Assembly (NCBI RefSeq): GCF_019957155.1
Contig: NZ_JAIPME010000002.1
Location: forward strand, 868,001-932,000
Reading direction: 5' to 3'
DNA length: 64,000 bases
DNA from: Anaerococcus murdochii
GTDB taxonomy: Bacteria; Bacillota; Clostridia; Tissierellales; Peptoniphilaceae
Part shown: piece after piece, positions 51,595 to 59,209 of the stretch
Layout: each line of letters opens with the position of its first letter
Numbering within the stretch: the stretch's first letter is position 1
Translations under genes and position numbers: made by a program
The notes under the pieces: generated by a model
Databases searched by the model: none
What the model was told of the DNA's origin: nothing
Seen by the model: the letters and a program-made list of their open reading frames with translations, nothing else

Positions 51595-52342
51595 ATTTAC
51601 AGTTGAATCTTCGTTCATAGGGGGAACCCAAGGGGGCGGCAGATGCCCCCTCACCGGTTCCCCCTAAGACCCCCTTACGCTACACCCCCGACTGCTCCTA
51701 AAGCGGAGTGCGGAAATAGAAGCTTGCTTATCGCAAGCTTTTTTTAGTAGAGATAACATCCTTGTATTAGTATTTGTATATCCCCACTGATTTCTAACAT
51801 TCAAGCCCCTAAAAACTGATAACTCGCTAACGCTCAAACAATCAGTTTTCTTAACGGGGCTTTCTATTAGAAATCTTTACCTGATAAAGGGGTGGATTGG
51901 TCTCGAAGTTCTAGGATTTGCCAGGCTCGTTTGGCTTTGCTAAACTTTGCTATATGAGTTTTGCATTCTCAAGCAAAGAGTGGAAAACTTAAGACCAAGT
52001 ATTTTAAAATCCCAAGCATCCGTGAAGAAAATTGCACTGACAGTCAATTACAATTAAGATTACAATAACTACTGTGAACTAATTTTCAAATGTAAAACAC
52101 AAGTCAGACGAGATTGCAATTTTTAGGAGGCTTGGGATTTTAAAAAGTTAAACAAATATTATTCCTAAACAAGGACTCCTCCATATCAACAAGTTTGCCG
52201 ATAGGCAAACACATTATTCCCCGCGAGGGGTCGCCCGGAGGGGGTAACGGAAGGGGTTTTAAAGGGGACCCGATGGGGGAACGTGCGAAACGTTCCCTTG
52301 GGGTCCCCTTTATTACGAAGATTCAATAGTAAATAGAATAAT
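51595..52342 (+). repeat. Large inverted-duplication element, copy 4 (diverged right arm)
   Basis: The left arm matches copy 1 closely: GGGGGC...GCCCCC hairpin, AAGCTTGC/GCAAGCTT hairpin (about 51720-51739), hairpin A (51789-51875) with loop CTCGCTAACGCTC. The head TTTACAGTTGAATCTTCGT (51596-51614) is clearly the inverse of the tail (about 52315-52333), showing the terminal inverted repeat best. In the right arm, the hairpin-B homologue is replaced by a different structure: AAAATCCCAAGC (52006-52017) pairs with GCTTGGGATTTT (52130-52141), enclosing GAAAATTGCA/TGCAATTTTT. The GTTTGCC/GGCAAAC and CGAAACGTTCCC parts of the right arm are kept. Confidence 0.8.
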
Positions 52343-52390
52343 TACTTATGAGATAAAATTACTTACTTAGCATAAGAAAAAGAAAGATTG

Positions 52391-52413
52391 ATTCGTCTCG
52401 GACGAATTTTTTA
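52391..52413 (+). terminator. Terminator-like palindrome ATTCGTC-TCG-GACGAAT plus T run
   Basis: A perfect 7-bp stem around TCG is followed by six T. It is 50 bp right of element copy 4 and also belongs to the recurring palindrome family, so it could stop transcripts leaving the element. Confidence 0.7.
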
Positions 52414-52455
52414 TAAAATAGTTTAATATTTCACAAAAAGTAATATAATATATTT

Positions 52456-52543
52456 ATAAGGCTAAATGCCTAATGCAAAAAAATGATAAGGTTAAATGCC
52501 TAATGCAAAAAAATTATAAGGCCTTGTGCCGAGCAAAAAAAGG
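52456..52543 (+). repeat. Tandem 30-bp hairpin repeats in the mreB leader
   Basis: Two units of 30 bp (52456-52485, 52486-52515) beginning ATAAGGCTAAATGCCTAATG and a shorter third (52516-52543) each carry an AGGC...GCCT-type stem followed by an A run. A fourth hairpin CGCCT...AGGCG lies at about 52548-52565. Only 45 bp separate the third unit from the mreB ATG. Function unknown. Confidence 0.65.
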
Positions 52544-52588
52544 CCATCGCCTGCCTAAGGCGAAATTAGTATTAGAAAAGGAAAGAAG

Positions 52589-53638
52589 ATGTCAAGATTT
52601 AGAAGGTCGGTTGCTATAGACCTTGGTACAGCAAGTGTGCTTGTTTATATTAATAACAAAGGAATAGTTTTAAATGAACCATCTGTCATAGCTATTGACG
52701 TCCTATCTGACGAGATCCTTGCGGTGGGTAGTGATGCCAAGAAGCTTATTGGCAGGGCTGGTGGTAATGTTTCTTGCATAATGCCTATGAAAGAGGGTGT
52801 TATTGCTGATTTTGGGGCGACTGAGAGGATGCTTGATTATTTCCTCAAGAAATCTGTTAAGAGATCCCTTTTTAAGCCTGATCTTTTAATCTGTGTTCCA
52901 GCCAGGTCCACCCAGGTGGAGAAGCGTGCCGTTATCCAGGCGGCGGAAAATGCTGGAGCTCACAGGACCTACCTCATCGAGGAGCCTCTTGCAGCTGCTC
53001 TTGGGGCTGGTGTTGATATTACAGATCCTAAGGGGTCTATGGTTGTGGATGTTGGTGGCGGTACTAGCGATATAGCTGTTATTTCCATGGGCCAAATCAT
53101 TGCTTCAAGGTCAGTTGATGCTGCGGGTCGTTCTTTTGATAGGATTATTAAGGATTTTATTAGAATCCGTTATGGCTTATTGATTGGCGATACATCTGCA
53201 GAGGCTTTGAAGGAAGCAGCAGACACACTTACCGCTGATGATTCCTTTGAGGTTAAGGGTAGAAATGTTGCAAATGCCCTCCCAGCCAAGGTTTATATAC
53301 CTGTATCAGAGATTAAGGATGCCCTAAGGGGCGAGATTGACAAGATTGTTGAGGGGATTAAGAAGGTCCTCGAGGTGACTCCTCCAGAGCTTGCCTCAGA
53401 TATTTTCGACAGGGAAATTATTTTAACCGGCGGAGCATCACACACAATCGGTTTAAAAGATAGGATAGAAGAGAAGTTCCAAATTAGAGCGAAAATTGCC
53501 GAAGATCCACAAGAATGTGTGATTAAAGGCACTGCTAAGGCTCTAAATTGGATTGATAGTCTGGATGAAAATAGGAACGAAGCTATAAGAAGCAAGCAAG
53601 AAGAAAACGAAGCTTTTGAAAAACTTAGGAGAAGATAA
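52589..53638 (+). CDS. mreB: MreB/Mbl-family rod-shape actin
   Basis: The 349-residue protein has the actin-fold motifs: [19 protein letters not shown] (phosphate 1, about 8-26), [17 protein letters not shown] (phosphate 2, about 153-169), [11 protein letters not shown] and [14 protein letters not shown] (adenosine motif, about 277-290). MreB filaments guide lateral wall synthesis. It is unusual for a probable coccus-forming relative group to keep it, but the protein is intact. There is no mreC or mreD next to it; it is coupled by TAATG to gpmA. Confidence 0.92.
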   Translation: MSRFRRSVAIDLGTASVLVYINNKGIVLNEPSVIAIDVLSDEILAVGSDAKKLIGRAGGNVSCIMPMKEGVIADFGATERMLDYFLKKSVKRSLFKPDLLICVPARSTQVEKRAVIQAAENAGAHRTYLIEEPLAAALGAGVDITDPKGSMVVDVGGGTSDIAVISMGQIIASRSVDAAGRSFDRIIKDFIRIRYGLLIGDTSAEALKEAADTLTADDSFEVKGRNVANALPAKVYIPVSEIKDALRGEIDKIVEGIKKVLEVTPPELASDIFDREIILTGGASHTIGLKDRIEEKFQIRAKIAEDPQECVIKGTAKALNWIDSLDENRNEAIRSKQEENEAFEKLRRR

Positions 53639-54327
53639 TGACAAAAAAATTAGTTTTAGTAAGACATGGACAAAGTGAATGGAACCTAGCTAACAAATTT
53701 ACAGGTTGGGTTGATGTAGACCTTTCTGAAAAAGGCGTTGAAGAGGCCAAAGAAGCTGGTAGAAAGATTAAAGAAGCTGGCATTAGATTTGACCACGCTC
53801 ATACATCTGTTCTAAAAAGAGCAATCAAGACTTGTAACTTTGTACTTGAATATTCTGACCAAATGTATGTCCCACAATATAAGACCTACAGACTTAACGA
53901 AAGACACTACGGTGCCCTTCAAGGCCTAAACAAGGCAGAAACTGCAGAAAAATATGGTGATGAACAAGTTCATATCTGGAGAAGATCTTATGATACACTT
54001 CCACCAGAAATTTCTGAAGAAGAAAAAGAAAAACAAGCACATTTACCAATGTTTGCCCACCTTCCAAAAGATGTAATTCCAGGAGCAGAAAACCTTAAAG
54101 TAACACTTGAAAGAGTACTTCCTTACTACTTTGATAGCATCGCTCCACAACTACTTGAAGGTGAAACTGTCCTAGTAGCAGCTCACGGCAACAGCCTTAG
54201 AGCCCTTGCAAAACACTTAGAAAAAATTTCAGATGATGATATTATGGATCTTGAAATTCCAACAGGTCAACCACTTGTTTACGAATTAGACGACGAGTTA
54301 AACGTAATCAAAAAATACTACCTATAA
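53638..54327 (+). CDS. gpmA: GpmA, 2,3-bisphosphoglycerate-dependent phosphoglycerate mutase
   Basis: The 229-residue enzyme has the phospho-histidine motif [10 protein letters not shown] (His10), [15 protein letters not shown] (Glu about 87) and the second histidine in [13 protein letters not shown] (about 182). It interconverts 3- and 2-phosphoglycerate in glycolysis. Its ATG overlaps the mreB stop, an odd pairing of cell shape with glycolysis. A strong terminator follows. Confidence 0.97.
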   Translation: MTKKLVLVRHGQSEWNLANKFTGWVDVDLSEKGVEEAKEAGRKIKEAGIRFDHAHTSVLKRAIKTCNFVLEYSDQMYVPQYKTYRLNERHYGALQGLNKAETAEKYGDEQVHIWRRSYDTLPPEISEEEKEKQAHLPMFAHLPKDVIPGAENLKVTLERVLPYYFDSIAPQLLEGETVLVAAHGNSLRALAKHLEKISDDDIMDLEIPTGQPLVYELDDELNVIKKYYL

Positions 54328-54334
54328 ATTTTAG

Positions 54335-54382
54335 AAAATTCCCAGACCCTATGAATTGTCTTAAGGGTTTGGGAATTTTTTT
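54335..54382 (+). terminator. Terminator of mreB-gpmA
   Basis: AAAATTCCCAGACCC pairs with GGGTTTGGGAATTTT, followed by T run. Confidence 0.9.
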
Positions 54383-54391
54383 GTGAAAAAC

Positions 54392-54421
54392 ATTGACAAT
54401 CCTTGTCAATTTTGCTATGAT
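54392..54421 (+). promoter_or_regulatory. Consensus promoter overlapping a perfect dyad
   Basis: TTGACA (54393-54398), 17-bp spacer and TATGAT (54416-54421). The -35 lies inside ATTGACAA-TCC-TTGTCAAT (54392-54410), a perfect 8-bp inverted repeat that could be an operator. The transcript would have a leader of about 260 bases before the response-regulator gene, or could be a small RNA. Confidence 0.65.
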
Positions 54422-54629
54422 TAAATCTTACTGGTCTAATCATATAATATTAGTAAAGGCAATTTGTTTTTTTTCTTTTGTTTACAATATATATAAAAAA
54501 GTATAGGTATTTATTAGAATTGCTTGATTTTTATGGGTGAATTTAGGTAAAAACAAAATAAATATCAAAACTACTTAAGGCCTTATATTAATATTTAAAT
54601 ATATTTTTAAAAAAATTAAAAAAATACTG

Positions 54630-54658
54630 TTGAAAATACTTTATAGAGGTATTATGAT
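54630..54658 (+). promoter_or_regulatory. Proximal promoter of the response-regulator gene
   Basis: TTGAAA (54630-54635), 17-bp spacer and TATGAT (54653-54658), 34 bp before the ATG. The rest of 54422-54629 is AT-rich with nothing recognisable. Confidence 0.7.
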
Positions 54659-54692
54659 AGTAAAAGAAGACAGTAATTAGAAAGAGGACAAG

Positions 54693-55352
54693 ATGAGAAT
54701 AGCTTCAATAGAAAATGAAAATGGTGTTTCAAGCCTTATAAACTCTCATTTTGATAAAAATGAGGTCGTTGTTGAACAAATTAAATCAATGGACGAGCTC
54801 TTGTTTAAGGATTGTAGTATCTATGACCTAATCCTTGTGGATATGACTCACAACAGGTGCTTGCAATTTATTCAATACATAAAACAAAAAACAAATATAC
54901 CGGTAATCTATTTAACAGAAAGATACCAAAAAAACCCCTACGAACAGGAGCTTGATGACAAAGACTTTGTGATCCATTCCTTCACCCGTGAGGAATTTAT
55001 CGACGAGGTTTTCAAAAAGGTCGAAGAATTGTCCAAGGCAAATGTTCTTGATTTGGGTGAGTGTAGCCTGGATGAGGCCAATGGAGTCTTTAGGGTTGGC
55101 AACAAAATCCTAGATCTGACCAAGTCTGAGCTTAAAATTTGCTCGATTTTAATCCAATCAATGCCTAATATTTTATCCAAAGAGGATATAGTTTGCGAAA
55201 TGCAAAATAGGGGCCTAAACTCAACTCCAAGGTCTGTCAGAGAGCACATCAGAAAAATCAGACAAGAGTTTAAGAAGGCAGACCTAGAGCCAATCGACAC
55301 TGTGACTGCCAAGGGATATAGGTGGACACTGGATTCTTTAAAAACTAAGTAA
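54693..55352 (+). CDS. OmpR-family response regulator-like protein (orphan)
   Basis: The 219-residue protein has a receiver-like N-terminal domain (MRIASIENENG, DLILVDMTHN with the candidate phospho-Asp about residue 50, VIYLTERY) and an OmpR-type winged helix at the C-terminus (about 120-215: LTKSELKICSILIQSMPNIL, STPRSVREHIRKIRQEF, TVTAKGYRW). The acidic pair normally found near the receiver N-terminus is replaced by ENEN, and the conserved lysine after the last strands is not obvious, so phosphorylation may not work in the usual way. No histidine kinase is nearby. SD GAGGACAAG precedes the ATG. Confidence 0.8.
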   Translation: MRIASIENENGVSSLINSHFDKNEVVVEQIKSMDELLFKDCSIYDLILVDMTHNRCLQFIQYIKQKTNIPVIYLTERYQKNPYEQELDDKDFVIHSFTREEFIDEVFKKVEELSKANVLDLGECSLDEANGVFRVGNKILDLTKSELKICSILIQSMPNILSKEDIVCEMQNRGLNSTPRSVREHIRKIRQEFKKADLEPIDTVTAKGYRWTLDSLKTK

Positions 55353-55358
55353 AAATAT

Positions 55359-55387
55359 TTGACAAAAAGCAAAAGTTTTCATATAAT
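55359..55387 (+). promoter_or_regulatory. Consensus promoter of the ribU transcript
   Basis: TTGACA (55359-55364) and TATAAT (55382-55387) with a 17-bp spacer, just upstream of the FMN riboswitch. Confidence 0.9.
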
Positions 55388-55427
55388 AGAATCAGAAATT
55401 GAATAGATATAGCAATGGAAATCCATT

Positions 55428-55577
55428 GCTTCTTCAGGGAAAGGTGCAATTCCTTAACCGGCAGTGATAGTCTGCGAGTCTTAGGACCGATTTGGTGAAA
55501 TTCCAAAACCGACAGTATAGTCTGGATGGAAGAAGATATTATAGCTTTTTTCGTGCCCTGATAAGTGGGCATTTTTT
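55428..55577 (+). ncRNA. ribU leader: FMN riboswitch (RFN element) with terminator
   Basis: The aptamer (55428-55538) shows all RFN blocks: CTTCAGGGAAAGGTGCAATT, CCGGCAGTGATAGTCTGCGA, GGTGAAATTCCAAAACCGAC and AGTATAGTCTGGATGGAAGA. Downstream, TGCCC (55554-55558) pairs with GGGCA (55567-55571), followed by six T, a terminator. FMN binding would stop transcription before ribU. Confidence 0.95.
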
Positions 55578-55597
55578 ATTGCCCAAAGGGAGGTATT

Positions 55598-56191
55598 ATG
55601 AACAAAACAAAATCTATTTCATTAAACAACGTTGTCAAGATTGGTATTTTAGCAGCATTAGCCTTTATCCTAATGTTTTTCCAAATACCAATTCCTATAG
55701 CTCCACCTTTTATGAAGGTCGACCTAGCTGACGTGCCAGCCCTTGTAGGCGGCTTTGCCATGGGACCTTGGGCAGGTGTTGCTATCCAATTAGTTAAAAA
55801 TATACTTAACCTAACAAAGACTCAAACAGTTGGCGTTGGCGAATTGTCAAACTTTATAGTTGGAGCAAGCTTTGTATTTGTATCAGCTTCTATCTATAAA
55901 AGCAAAAAGACCAAGAAAACTGCAATCTTCGCTCTTTTCTGCGGAGTAATTGCAATGACAGCCATAGCTACACTTTCAAACGCCTTTGTGGTTTTCCCAG
56001 CTTATGGAAAAGCTATGGGCATAGACCTAAACGCCTTTGCAGGCCAAGTTCCAGGTAACCCACTTGTTAAATCCTATGTAAGCCTCATGCTTTTATCTAT
56101 AGCTCCATTTAACATCGTAAAGGGCACAGCAGCAGCCTTTGTTACCGACCTAATCTACAAGAGGGTCTCTCCAATATTAAAATTAAAATAA
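55598..56191 (+). CDS. ribU: RibU, riboflavin ECF transporter S component
   Basis: ATG 55598 follows GGGAGG; an in-frame ATG at 55565 lies inside the terminator hairpin. The 197-residue protein has six hydrophobic segments and RibU motifs: IPIPIAPPFMKVDLADVPAL (about 34-53) and GPWAGVAIQLVKNILNL. It binds riboflavin and joins the ECF ATPases encoded elsewhere. The FMN riboswitch in its leader confirms the role. Confidence 0.95.
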   Translation: MNKTKSISLNNVVKIGILAALAFILMFFQIPIPIAPPFMKVDLADVPALVGGFAMGPWAGVAIQLVKNILNLTKTQTVGVGELSNFIVGASFVFVSASIYKSKKTKKTAIFALFCGVIAMTAIATLSNAFVVFPAYGKAMGIDLNAFAGQVPGNPLVKSYVSLMLLSIAPFNIVKGTAAAFVTDLIYKRVSPILKLK

Positions 56192-56233
56192 GGGAAATCC
56201 TACATTATTATCCAATAAAATATTCTGTTTGAC

Positions 56234-56260
56234 AAAAAGCACCTCAGCCGGGTGCTTTTT
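56234..56260 (+). terminator. Terminator of ribU
   Basis: AAAAAGCACC-TCAGCCG-GGTGCTTTTT, a 10-bp stem ending in T run. Confidence 0.92.
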
Positions 56261-56332
56261 GCGTTGGTAATAGGCGAAAGCTTCCCTATTGGCGAAAAAA
56301 AGAGGTATAATGTTAGGAATGAAAGGTTTTAT

Positions 56333-56779
56333 ATGATTATAAACAAGATAAGTGACTTAGAAAAATTTGCAAACAATCTTGCGCCGCTTTTAAAAGAAGG
56401 CGACGTTATTAACCTCATTGGTGACATGGGTGCCGGCAAAACAACCCTTGTTAATGCCATTGCTAGGTTTTTTAAGATTTACGACTCGTCTTCACCAACC
56501 TTTGCCATTGTAAATATCTACGAAGGGGATGTGACAATCTATCACCTAGATTTATACAGGTTTGAGAGTCCTGATGACCTTTTGGATATAGATTTTGAGA
56601 CCTATTTTTACCCAGAAGGGGCTATAACATTTTTAGAATGGGCGGAAAATGGCGAGGGCTATTTGCCAGACGGAATGATAAATATAAGGATAGACAAAAT
56701 TGACCCCGACACAAGGGAAATTACCATCCTAGACGACACAGAAAGGGCAAGGGAGATTAATGAATTACTTGGCAATTGA
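56333..56779 (+). CDS. tsaE: TsaE, tRNA t6A biosynthesis ATPase
   Basis: ATG 56333 follows GAAAGG; the earlier in-frame ATG at 56252 lies in the ribU terminator. The 148-residue protein has Walker A GDMGAGKTTLVNAI (about 35-48), switch region SSPTFAIVNIYEG and HLDLYRFESPDDL, and the FLEWAENGEGYLP motif. TsaE regenerates the TsaB-TsaD complex during threonylcarbamoylation of A37 in ANN-decoding tRNAs. It overlaps tsaB by 20 bases. Confidence 0.95.
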   Translation: MIINKISDLEKFANNLAPLLKEGDVINLIGDMGAGKTTLVNAIARFFKIYDSSSPTFAIVNIYEGDVTIYHLDLYRFESPDDLLDIDFETYFYPEGAITFLEWAENGEGYLPDGMINIRIDKIDPDTREITILDDTERAREINELLGN

Positions 56780-57419
56780 TACATCAACCATGATTTCAAC
56801 TGTGACAGTAGCTGATGAAAAGGAAATATTGGGAGATTTTAACGTAAATCAATCGAAGACCCATTCGGAAAGCCTGGTCCCAATGATAGAAAATCTCCTA
56901 AACCTTTTGGGAATGACTGTTGCGGACATTGATAAATTCGTAATAGCCGAAGGTCCTGGATCTTTTACCGGTCTTAGGATTGGAATGACTGTCGCAAAGA
57001 CCTTGGCTCAAGTTGAGAAGAAAGACTTGATTACAATTTCAACCCTAAAGGCCATGGCAGCTGGTTCCACATCTGATAGGGCAAAGCTCCCTTTAATTGA
57101 CGCAAGGTCTACAAGGGTCTACGCAGCCTTGTATGGCGAAAACCTAGAAGAAATTATTCCAGCAAATCTATATGAAATCGACGATTTGGCAGGGCTTGTA
57201 AATGCCAAAGACCTTGAAATAGAGATGATTGGCCTTTTAAACGACAAGTATTTTGACAAGTTTGAAAGGGCAAAAAAAGCGCCGATAAATATCAATAATT
57301 GCATCGGCGGTGGCCTAATTAGACTTGCCATGGAAGACGACAATCCAGTCAAGCCTCTTTATGAAATAAGCCCAAATTATCTAAGAAAAAGCCAGGCGGA
57401 AAGGGAGTTTAAGAAGTGA
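56760..57419 (+). CDS. tsaB: TsaB, t6A biosynthesis scaffold (TsaD paralogue)
   Basis: The 219-residue protein has the ASKHA opening LAIDTSTMISTVTVAD, QSKTHSESLVPMIENLL, and VIAEGPGSFTGLRIGMTVAK (about 61-80). It lacks the metal-binding HxxxH of TsaD, as expected. It forms the heterodimer with TsaD and binds TsaE. The gene sits between tsaE and rimI with overlaps on both sides. Confidence 0.95.
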   Translation: MNYLAIDTSTMISTVTVADEKEILGDFNVNQSKTHSESLVPMIENLLNLLGMTVADIDKFVIAEGPGSFTGLRIGMTVAKTLAQVEKKDLITISTLKAMAAGSTSDRAKLPLIDARSTRVYAALYGENLEEIIPANLYEIDDLAGLVNAKDLEIEMIGLLNDKYFDKFERAKKAPININNCIGGGLIRLAMEDDNPVKPLYEISPNYLRKSQAEREFKK

Positions 57420-57853
57420 TTAGACCGATGGAACTTGAAGACGCTGACAGGGTTTACGAAATCGAGAATGATTCATTTTTCGAACCTTGGACTAAAAGAA
57501 GGCTCCTAAAAGAATTTGAAGAAAACTCCTTCCTCAAACATTTCGTATACGAAAAAGACGGGGAAGTGGTTGGATTTTACATAATTTCCTGTATATCGGA
57601 TTTAGTTGAGATTTTCACCATAGCGGTCGATAAAAACCACAGGGGTCAAGGCATAGGATCTGCTCTCTTGGAGCATTTGATAAATGTTGCCAAGGAGAAA
57701 AATGCCAGCGAAATCTGGCTAGAGGCCTCAACTAAGAACCTTGCCGCTGTCAACCTTTATGAAAAATACGGTTTTAATATCCAATCTATCAGGAAAAACT
57801 ACTATCAAAAGACAGGCGAAGATGCTTACAATATGATAAGGACCATTACATGA
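57416..57853 (+). CDS. rimI: RimI-like ribosomal protein S18-alanine N-acetyltransferase
   Basis: Start is GTG 57416, overlapping the tsaB stop. The 145-residue GNAT protein has IRPMELEDADRVYEIENDSF, the acetyl-CoA loop VDKNHRGQGIGSALLEHLI (about 78-96), EVRxSN-like WLEASTKNLAAVNLYEKYGF and the C-terminal NYYQKTGEDAYNMIR. Position between tsaB and tsaD is the common arrangement of rimI. Substrate inference rests on that context. Confidence 0.9.
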   Translation: MIRPMELEDADRVYEIENDSFFEPWTKRRLLKEFEENSFLKHFVYEKDGEVVGFYIISCISDLVEIFTIAVDKNHRGQGIGSALLEHLINVAKEKNASEIWLEASTKNLAAVNLYEKYGFNIQSIRKNYYQKTGEDAYNMIRTIT

Positions 57854-58860
57854 AAGATTTTTATACCCTTGCAATAGAGACATCTTGCGATGATTCCTCC
57901 GTTGCAATTTTGAAAAATGAAAGAGAAATTCTAACAAATTTAATATCCAGTCAGATCGACATCCACGCCCTTTTTGGGGGCGTTGTCCCAGAAATTGCCT
58001 CAAGAAAGCACCTTGAAGCCATAAATCCATTGATTGATAAGGCTTTGGATGAGGCGGGAATTTCCTATTCTGACCTAGATTTAATCACCGTAACCAAGGG
58101 CCCAGGCCTTATTGGTTCACTTTTGGTGGGGATTTCTGCCGCAAAGGCCCTAGCCCTTGCAACTGGCCTTCCACTCGTTGGTGCCAACCATATGAAGGGC
58201 CACATCTGCGCAAATTACCTTTCAAATAAGGACCTAGAGCCACCCTTTGTATGCCTAGTCGTATCGGGCGGCCATACATATTTATGCAAGATAAATGACT
58301 ACAACGACATAGAAGTCGTGGGATCAACCAGGGACGATGCTGCAGGTGAATCCTTTGATAAGGTCGCAAGAAAAATCGGCCTCGGCTATCCAGGTGGTCC
58401 AAAAATTGATAAACTCGCCAAGGAAGGCAACCCACAAGCCATAGATTTTCCAAGGGTTATGCTAGAAAAAGGCTCTTATGACTTTTCTTTTTCGGGCCTT
58501 AAGACTGCAGTTTTAAACTATGCCCACAACCTAGAACAAAAGGGAGAAGAAATCAACAAGGCAGACCTTGCCGCATCTTTCCAGGATGCAGTAGTGGACG
58601 TCCTTGTAGAAAAATCCCTCATGCTCCTTGAAGAAACCGGCTATAAACAATTTGCCATTTCTGGCGGAGTTGCTGCCAACTCAAGACTTAGGGCAAGGAT
58701 GGGCGAAGAATTAGAAAAGCGAGATATAAAGTTTTATTACCCAGAAACCATCCTTTGCACAGACAACGCAGCCATGATCGCCATGGCAGGCTATCTTGAC
58801 TATATGGACGGCGTTCGTGATGACACCTTTATGAAAGTTTATCCAAACTTAGACCTATGA
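57850..58860 (+). CDS. tsaD: TsaD, tRNA N6-threonylcarbamoyladenosine synthase
   Basis: The 336-residue enzyme has LAIETSCDDSSVAIL, the iron ligands in GANHMKGHIC (His about 112 and 116), VSGGHTYL, the DDAAGESFDKVAR nucleotide motif (about 159-171) and AISGGVAANSRLR (about 272-284). It transfers the threonylcarbamoyl group to A37 of tRNA with TsaB and TsaE. ATGA overlap with rimI shows one operon. Confidence 0.97.
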   Translation: MKDFYTLAIETSCDDSSVAILKNEREILTNLISSQIDIHALFGGVVPEIASRKHLEAINPLIDKALDEAGISYSDLDLITVTKGPGLIGSLLVGISAAKALALATGLPLVGANHMKGHICANYLSNKDLEPPFVCLVVSGGHTYLCKINDYNDIEVVGSTRDDAAGESFDKVARKIGLGYPGGPKIDKLAKEGNPQAIDFPRVMLEKGSYDFSFSGLKTAVLNYAHNLEQKGEEINKADLAASFQDAVVDVLVEKSLMLLEETGYKQFAISGGVAANSRLRARMGEELEKRDIKFYYPETILCTDNAAMIAMAGYLDYMDGVRDDTFMKVYPNLDL

Positions 58861-58861
58861 T

Positions 58862-59209
58862 ATGAGAAGAAGGAAGAAAAACACAGACTTAAGAAAATAT
58901 TATAAACTCAACATCGCCTCGTCAATCATTTGGATTTTGGCGGGAGCCGGGATAATTGCCTTTGGAATTTATTACAAGGAAATTTTGGAAAAGGTCTTTG
59001 GTGCAATTGGCATTCTAATCGGATTTCTAACCCTAAGGGCCAGGAAAAAACCAGCTGCAATAGGGATTTACGAAGAACGCAGACTCCTTGTTTTGGCTGG
59101 CCTTTTGGTAATTTATTCACTAGTTAATCCTTTGGGCAATATTGCCATCCTTTTTGACCTATTCAAAAGAGATTTTGTAATGAGGAGAGATTTCAATGAC
59201 AAAGCTTAA
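58862..59209 (+). CDS. Small membrane protein downstream of tsaD
   Basis: The 115-residue protein has a basic N-terminus (MRRRKKNTDLRKYYK), two closely spaced hydrophobic segments (about 18-34 and 38-54) and a third (about 75-95). It starts one base after the tsaD stop and overlaps the next lipoprotein gene by 14 bases, so it is in the same operon. No family recognised; a role linked to tRNA modification is not implied. Confidence 0.7.
   Translation: MRRRKKNTDLRKYYKLNIASSIIWILAGAGIIAFGIYYKEILEKVFGAIGILIGFLTLRARKKPAAIGIYEERRLLVLAGLLVIYSLVNPLGNIAILFDLFKRDFVMRRDFNDKA

Noticed and set aside
54382..54400. Rex-type operator TTGTGAAAAACATTGACAA
   Set aside because: Only one half fits the Rex consensus; the stronger dyad is the adjacent ATTGACAA/TTGTCAAT.
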